From Hydrogenophilales bacterium CG_4_10_14_3_um_filter_58_23 (GTDB lineage Bacteria; Pseudomonadota; Gammaproteobacteria; Burkholderiales; Sulfuricellaceae), in contig PFJY01000009.1 in the NCBI GenBank assembly GCA_002784065.1, positions 1 through 32,669 of the forward strand: a DNA stretch of 32,669 bases, in the 5' to 3' direction. The position numbers and the translations under genes are program-made. Shown one piece after another: positions 28,270 to 32,669 of the stretch. The first letter of the stretch is position 1. Every line of letters starts with the position of its first letter. A model generated the notes under the pieces. The model was not told the DNA's origin. It did no database searches and was given only the letters and a program-made list of their open reading frames with translations.

Positions 28270-30014
28270 ACCACCTCCTTCACTTCGGGGGCGTTTTCCA
28301 GCGGCAGGATATTGCCGGTTGGCGCATCGGGCGGCACGGAGAGCAGGCGTAGCGCGCCCGACATCACCTGGCTGAATACCGGCGCGGCCACTGTGCCGCC
28401 GTAATACTGGCCATTGGAAGGCTCATCAATCATCACCGCCACGATCAGGCGCGGATTGGACGCCGGCGCCAGGCCGACGAATGAAGCGATATATCGATCC
28501 GACGAATAATGGCCGTTTTCTTCCTTGTGCGCTGTACCGGTCTTGCCCGCCGCGCGATAGCCCATTACCTGGGCGCGCGGCGCTGTGCCACCCGGCAGCA
28601 CCACCAGCTCCAGCATGCTGCGCACGGCCAGCGAGGTTTTCGCCGCGATCACCTTCGCCCCTGCCAGAGGGACATCCACCTTGAGTAAAGAGACTGGCCT
28701 GATTTCGCCATCTCCGGCAAACACCATATAGGCGCGCGCCAGTTGCAGCAGGCTAACGGAAATACCGTGGCCGTAAGCCATGGTAGCCTGCTCGATCGGC
28801 CGCCAGGATTTGTAGGGGCGCAGCCTGCCTGACGCCTCGCCGGGGAAGCCGGCATGGGGCGGCTGGCCGAAGCCGAAACGGTCGAAGGCATTCCACAGGG
28901 TTTCGGGTTCGAGCGACAGCGCCATTTTGGCAGCACCGATGTTGCTCGACTTCTGGATCACCTGCGTCACCGTCAGCACCCCATTGGGATGGGCGTCATG
29001 GATCGTCGCCGAACCGATGGTGAAGGTACCGGGCGCGGTCTGGACGGTCGTTTCCGGCGTGAACTTTCCCGACTCCAGCACGGCTGCGGCAGTGAAAGGT
29101 TTCATCGTCGAGCCCGGCTCGAAGGTGTCGGTCACAGCGCGGTTGCGCGTACTGTTACGATTCAGCTTGGCGCGATTGTTGGGGTTATAGGCAGGCAGAT
29201 TGGCCAGTGCCAGGATTTCGCCGGTTTTCGCGTCGAGCACCACGATCGCGCCGGCTTTGGCCTTGTGCGCGATGACCGCTGCTTTTAGTTCGCGGTAGGC
29301 GAGGTACTGTATCTTGCGGTCGATGCTGAGCGCCAGGTTATGCCCGTCCTGCGGGGCGCGAATACTTTCCACGTCCTCGACGATGTGGCCGAGGCGATCC
29401 TTGATGACGTGACGGCTTCCCGGCTTGCCCGATAGCCAGTCCTGGTAGGTCAGTTCGAGCCCTTCCTGGCCGTTGTCGTCGACGCCGGTAAAGCCGAGCA
29501 GATGGGCCACCACCTCCCCGGCAGGGTAGTAACGACGATATTCGCGCTGCAGGAACACGCCTGGCGCATCGATCTGCATCACCCGCGCCGCAGTTTCCGG
29601 CGGCACCTGGCGCTTGAGGTAGACGAAATCGCTCTGGCTGTGAGTGAAACGGCTCTTCACGTCGCTTTCGCTCATTTCCAGGATTCTGCCCAACTGACGG
29701 ATACGTTCCGGAGTGATTTCGAAATCCTTCGGGCTGACCCACACCGACTCTACCGGCGTGCTGATCGCCAGCGGTTCGCCGTTGCGGTCGGTAATCATGC
29801 CGCGATGCGCGGTCAATTCGATCATCCGGCTGTAGCGCGCGTCGCCCTTCTGCCGCAGAAAGTCGGTGTTCAGCCCCTGCAGGTAAAGGGCCCGCACAAT
29901 CAGGATCAGAAACCATAACAACAGCAGCCAGATCAGAATGCGCGCGCGCCCGGTCGGCAACTTCAGCATCGGCAAGCTGCGTCCGCGTATAGCCCTGTTC
30001 AGCACATAGCTCAT
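28266..30014 (-). CDS. ftsI: Peptidoglycan transpeptidase FtsI (PBP3)
   Basis: AHRGMITDRNGEPLAIS, STMKPFTAAAVLESG (SxxK), SSN, AAGKTGTAHK (KTG). Confidence 0.97.
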   Translation of the reverse strand: MSYVLNRAIRGRSLPMLKLPTGRARILIWLLLLWFLILIVRALYLQGLNTDFLRQKGDARYSRMIELTAHRGMITDRNGEPLAISTPVESVWVSPKDFEITPERIRQLGRILEMSESDVKSRFTHSQSDFVYLKRQVPPETAARVMQIDAPGVFLQREYRRYYPAGEVVAHLLGFTGVDDNGQEGLELTYQDWLSGKPGSRHVIKDRLGHIVEDVESIRAPQDGHNLALSIDRKIQYLAYRELKAAVIAHKAKAGAIVVLDAKTGEILALANLPAYNPNNRAKLNRNSTRNRAVTDTFEPGSTMKPFTAAAVLESGKFTPETTVQTAPGTFTIGSATIHDAHPNGVLTVTQVIQKSSNIGAAKMALSLEPETLWNAFDRFGFGQPPHAGFPGEASGRLRPYKSWRPIEQATMAYGHGISVSLLQLARAYMVFAGDGEIRPVSLLKVDVPLAGAKVIAAKTSLAVRSMLELVVLPGGTAPRAQVMGYRAAGKTGTAHKEENGHYSSDRYIASFVGLAPASNPRLIVAVMIDEPSNGQYYGGTVAAPVFSQVMSGALRLLSVPPDAPTGNILPLENAPEVKEVV

Positions 30015-30295
30015 GGCCGCGACGCCCTATCGGTTGCTGGCTGTACCACCTGAATGCGCGAGGCGTCAGGCACCTGCATCTGCAGATAGGCTGTGGCGAT
30101 TTTCTCGATACGGGTGTGCATCGCCCAAGTGCTTTGCTCCAGTTGCAGTTGCCCCCACTCCACTTCCATCTTTTTCGCTAGCTCCTGCTCCTGCTCCAGC
30201 TCGATGAAAATCTTGCGCGCCTTGTGTTGGGCGGTAATGACCCCCAGCGCACACATCACCAAAACCAGCACCAGCAACAAATTGAGCTTGGTCAT
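30011..30295 (-). CDS. ftsL: Cell division protein FtsL
   Basis: Short bitopic protein with N-terminal TM and coiled coil between rsmH and ftsI; ATGA overlaps both sides. Confidence 0.9.
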   Translation of the reverse strand: MTKLNLLLVLVLVMCALGVITAQHKARKIFIELEQEQELAKKMEVEWGQLQLEQSTWAMHTRIEKIATAYLQMQVPDASRIQVVQPATDRASRP

Positions 30296-31230
30296 GCCGC
30301 CGCCTCTGTGCGCTCAGCCACGCGCATCGTCGCGCTACGCGAGCGCGGGTTGGCGGAGACTTCCGCCCCGGAAGGTCGAGTAGCCTTGCCCACCAGACGC
30401 AAACGCGGCGCAGGCAGTTCCGCCGCACGCAACGGCAGCCTGGCCGGATAAACAGCCGGTTGCGCGCCATCGCGCATAAAGCGCTTGGCGACCCGATCTT
30501 CGAGGGAATGAAAGCTGATGACTACGAGGCGACCGAACGGCGCCAGAACCTCGACGCACTGGGGTAACACTAGCGACAACTCCTCAAGCTCCTGATTGAG
30601 GTAAATCCGTATAGCTTGAAAGGTGCGCGTCGCCGGATCTTGATGTGGCTCGCGGCTTTTGAAGGCTTTTGCCACGATCTGGGAAAGTTGGCGAGTGGTA
30701 ACGATGGGCTCCCCCGATCGAGCCGCAACAATCGCTCTTGCAATCTGTTTAGCATACCGTTCTTCACCATAATTTTTTATTATCTCCCCGAGTTGTTGTT
30801 CAGTTACGCCAGCCAGAAATGAAGCAGCGGTAGCCCCATGGCTCGTGTCCATGCGCATATCGAGCGGCCCATCAAAACGAAAACTGAAGCCGCGCGCCGC
30901 TTCGTCGATCTGCGGAGAAGAAATCCCCAAATCCAACAGCACACCATCAACCTGCGCCACATCCAGATCTTTCAGCACATCGCGCAAACGGCTGAAACTG
31001 CTGTGCACAATCTGGAAGCGCGGGTCGGTTATTTTTCTGGCCTCTTCCACTCCGGCCAAATCCCGGTCCAGTGCGATCAACCGGCCCCGCTCGCCGAGCT
31101 TTTCCAGAATCAGCCGGCTGTGGCCGCCGCGACCGAAGGTGCAATCTACATACACCCCGTCCGGCCGGATATTCAGACCGTCGACCGCCTCATCCAGCAG
31201 AACTGTCTTGTGGCGAAATTCCTCGCTCAC
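30292..31230 (-). CDS. rsmH: 16S rRNA (cytosine1402-N4)-methyltransferase RsmH
   Basis: [84 protein letters not shown]. Confidence 0.97.
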   Translation of the reverse strand: MSEEFRHKTVLLDEAVDGLNIRPDGVYVDCTFGRGGHSRLILEKLGERGRLIALDRDLAGVEEARKITDPRFQIVHSSFSRLRDVLKDLDVAQVDGVLLDLGISSPQIDEAARGFSFRFDGPLDMRMDTSHGATAASFLAGVTEQQLGEIIKNYGEERYAKQIARAIVAARSGEPIVTTRQLSQIVAKAFKSREPHQDPATRTFQAIRIYLNQELEELSLVLPQCVEVLAPFGRLVVISFHSLEDRVAKRFMRDGAQPAVYPARLPLRAAELPAPRLRLVGKATRPSGAEVSANPRSRSATMRVAERTEAAA

Positions 31231-31670
31231 AGCGAGAAGTTTTCCAGCGCGGCCGGAATGGCATTACCAGGCGACAGCGCTTGCTCCATCTGGGCACGCC
31301 AGCCCTCCATGCTCCACAGCTCGAAATACCCGCCCTGACCGATCAGCATGGCTTCTTTCTCCAGTCCGGCAAGTTGACGCAGCACGGGAGAAACCAGCAG
31401 GCGGCCAGACGCATCCAGCTCCACCTCTTCGGCATGGCCCAACAGCAGGCGCTTCCAGGAAGAAGACACGGGATCGAAACTCGGCAATGCATTGATTTTT
31501 TCTTCGATGGGCAGCCAGGCAGGCTGGGGATAGAGCAGCACGCAGCGGTGGGGGTGCGCGGTCATGATCAACCGCCCGGCGGACTGAACCAGCAGCGCGT
31601 CACGATGCTTGCTTGGCACTGCCAAGCGTCCTTTCGCATCGAGATTCAAAGCTGTTGCACCGCGAAACAT
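31227..31670 (-). CDS. mraZ: Transcriptional regulator MraZ
   Basis: [26 protein letters not shown]; two SpoVT/AbrB-type repeats (second: [21 protein letters not shown]). Start placed at ATG 31670. Confidence 0.95.
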   Translation of the reverse strand: MFRGATALNLDAKGRLAVPSKHRDALLVQSAGRLIMTAHPHRCVLLYPQPAWLPIEEKINALPSFDPVSSSWKRLLLGHAEEVELDASGRLLVSPVLRQLAGLEKEAMLIGQGGYFELWSMEGWRAQMEQALSPGNAIPAALENFSL

Positions 31671-31701
31671 GACGCCCCCTTGAGATTCAGATTGAGGAAG
31701 T

Positions 31702-31741
31702 GGGTTCCCACAATTCGCCACTTCTCACCACTAATTCCCAC
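31702..31741 (-). promoter_or_regulatory. Putative MraZ operator: four direct repeats GTGGNNANNN, 10-bp period
   Basis: Minus strand GTGGGAATTA GTGGTGAGAA GTGGCGAATT GTGGGAACCC, contiguous, directly upstream of mraZ. Confidence 0.8.
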
Positions 31742-31768
31742 TATAGGGAAAAAAAAATGGGGGGTCAA
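31740..31768 (-). promoter_or_regulatory. sigma70-type dcw (mraZ) promoter
   Basis: Minus strand TTGACC (31768-31763), 17-bp spacer, TATAGT (31745-31740); -10 abuts/overlaps the first MraZ box. Confidence 0.75.
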
Positions 31769-31889
31769 GCTAAATTTCGGATTTTTCTCTTTTGTGACAA
31801 CGAGTTAATTAACAAATCGCAGAAAAAATCAATATGCTTAAAAAGCAAATAGATACGCGAAATACCGGAAGTGATTTATTAGGACTTTT

Positions 31890-31980
31890 GGTGATGGGTG
31901 AGGGGTGATGGGTGAGGGGTGATGGGTGAGGGGTGAGGGGTGAGGTGTGAGGTGTGAGGTGTGAGGTGTGAGGTGTGAGC
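31890..31980. repeat. 13-unit heptamer tandem array (RGTGAKG type)
   Basis: ggtgatg ggtgagg ggtgatg ggtgagg ggtgatg ggtgagg ggtgagg ggtgagg tgtgagg x4 tgtgagc, uninterrupted 7-bp register. Confidence 0.95.
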
Positions 31981-31998
31981 CACCCTCCCTCATCCCAA

Positions 31999-32019
31999 CC
32001 TTCTCCCGGGGGGAGAAGG
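31999..32019. repeat. ccttctccc-ggg-gggagaagg inverted repeat between rnpB and the heptamer array
   Basis: 9-bp perfect stem; flank catcccaaccttc resembles catcctaaccttc (minus strand) in the ftsQ-ddl spacer. Confidence 0.65.
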
Positions 32020-32053
32020 GGCAATGGTGAAAGGCACTTGTTTTGATTGGGGT

Positions 32054-32402
32054 GAAGCTGGCCGATAAGCCGGGTTCTGTCGTGGACAGTCATTCCTCTA
32101 GGCGCACGGTTACCCGTGAACTCAAGCAACCTACCCGCAGGCTCGACGAGCCGCCTCAACGCCTGCCTATTTGGTCTTGCTCCGGATGGGGTTTACCCTG
32201 CCACTCCCGTTGCCGGGTGCGCGGTGAGCTCTTACCTCGCCATTTCAACCTTACCTGATCCGCTTGCGCGGCCATCGGCGGTGTATTTTCTGTGGCACTT
32301 TCCATGGCCTCACGGCCTCCGGTCGTTAACCGGCATCCTGCTCTATGGAGCCCGGACTTTCCTCTCCGCGCTTGCGCGCGCAGCGACTGTCTAGCCAGCT
32401 TC
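32054..32402 (-). ncRNA. rnpB: RNase P RNA (class A)
   Basis: Minus strand begins GAAGCTGGCTAGACAGTCGC..., contains GGAGAGGAAAGTCCGGGCTCCATAGAGCAGG, GCAAGCGGATCAGGTAAGG, and ends TGACTGTCCACGACAGAACCCGGCTTATCGGCCAGCTTC. Confidence 0.95.
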
Positions 32403-32408
32403 GCGGCC

Positions 32409-32417
32409 ATTATACCA
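32409..32417 (-). promoter_or_regulatory. rnpB: Extended -10 promoter of rnpB (TGGTATAAT)
   Basis: TATAAT at 32414-32409 with TGn extension, 6 nt before the first RNA base GAAGCTGG; weak -35. Confidence 0.6.
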
Positions 32418-32504
32418 TGCAAAGACCAGCCATTTCCGATCGTTTTGCTTGGCTATTAGCCTGAAAACGGCAGTTGACCGCTTCGCTTCGATTCTTCAAG
32501 CCCG

Positions 32505-32669
32505 GCAGGCTGCTAGGAGCCTGTCGGACTTAAAGGAAATCGGCTGCAAATCCGCTTGGGCGGTCCATATTTCACCGTTTTTTTGGTCAATAGAACGACT
32601 ATTGACCTGCAAAACCGGCAAATGGGGTAAGCAGGGATGGGCGGCTTTATGCCCAACTCGCAAAATCTG
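32505..32669. mobile_element. Possible IS end or dispersed repeat running off the window edge
   Basis: ggctgctaggagcctgtcggacttaaaggaaatcggctgc...ggtcaatag-aacga-ctattgacc (perfect 9-bp inverted repeat at 32585-32607); resembles sequence I associate with transposon ends in betaproteobacteria; no transposase visible. Confidence 0.3.

Noticed and set aside
31890-31980. Heptamer array considered as a CRISPR array
   Set aside because: Unit is 7 bp with no spacers; no cas genes in the window.
31809-32422. ORFs over the heptamer array and rnpB (e.g. 31809..32159, 32116..32394, 32156..32422)
   Set aside because: They translate tandem repeats (LTPHTSPLTPHPSPLTHHPSP) or the RNase P RNA gene; not credible proteins.

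Overview
The window holds the dcw (division and cell wall) cluster of a probable betaproteobacterium on the minus strand, plus its downstream neighbours. Minus strand, right to left: rnpB (RNase P RNA), mraZ, rsmH, ftsL, ftsI, murE, murF, mraY, murD, ftsW, murG, murC, murB, ddl, ftsQ, ftsA, ftsZ, lpxC, then an M23 peptidase, secA, argJ and a Nudix-ThiE-like fusion. Plus strand: pilB, pilC, pilD, coaE, zapD, yacG, and a DUF721/DciA-like gene convergent with lpxC. The gene content is ordinary. The unexpected signal is repetitive DNA embedded in this compact essential operon: eight loci of GTAG-headed REP-like palindromes, two heptamer tandem arrays associated with GTGAGG, one AGCTGAT-type heptamer array, and a CCTTCYCCC inverted-repeat family. 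Several repeats appear to have become genic. A REP copy supplies the start codon and first ten codons of murB and part of the murC stop codon. Heptamer arrays encode the N-termini of murG and murE. REP heads supply the TAG stops of the DUF721 gene and lpxC. Two REP-bearing spacers (mraY/murD and murD/ftsW) are fully open micro-ORFs that start on the upstream stop codon and end at the downstream start codon. The murD/ftsW spacer is also flanked by a 15-bp imperfect duplication of the ftsW start. All of this was read by eye, with no database search or folding calculation.
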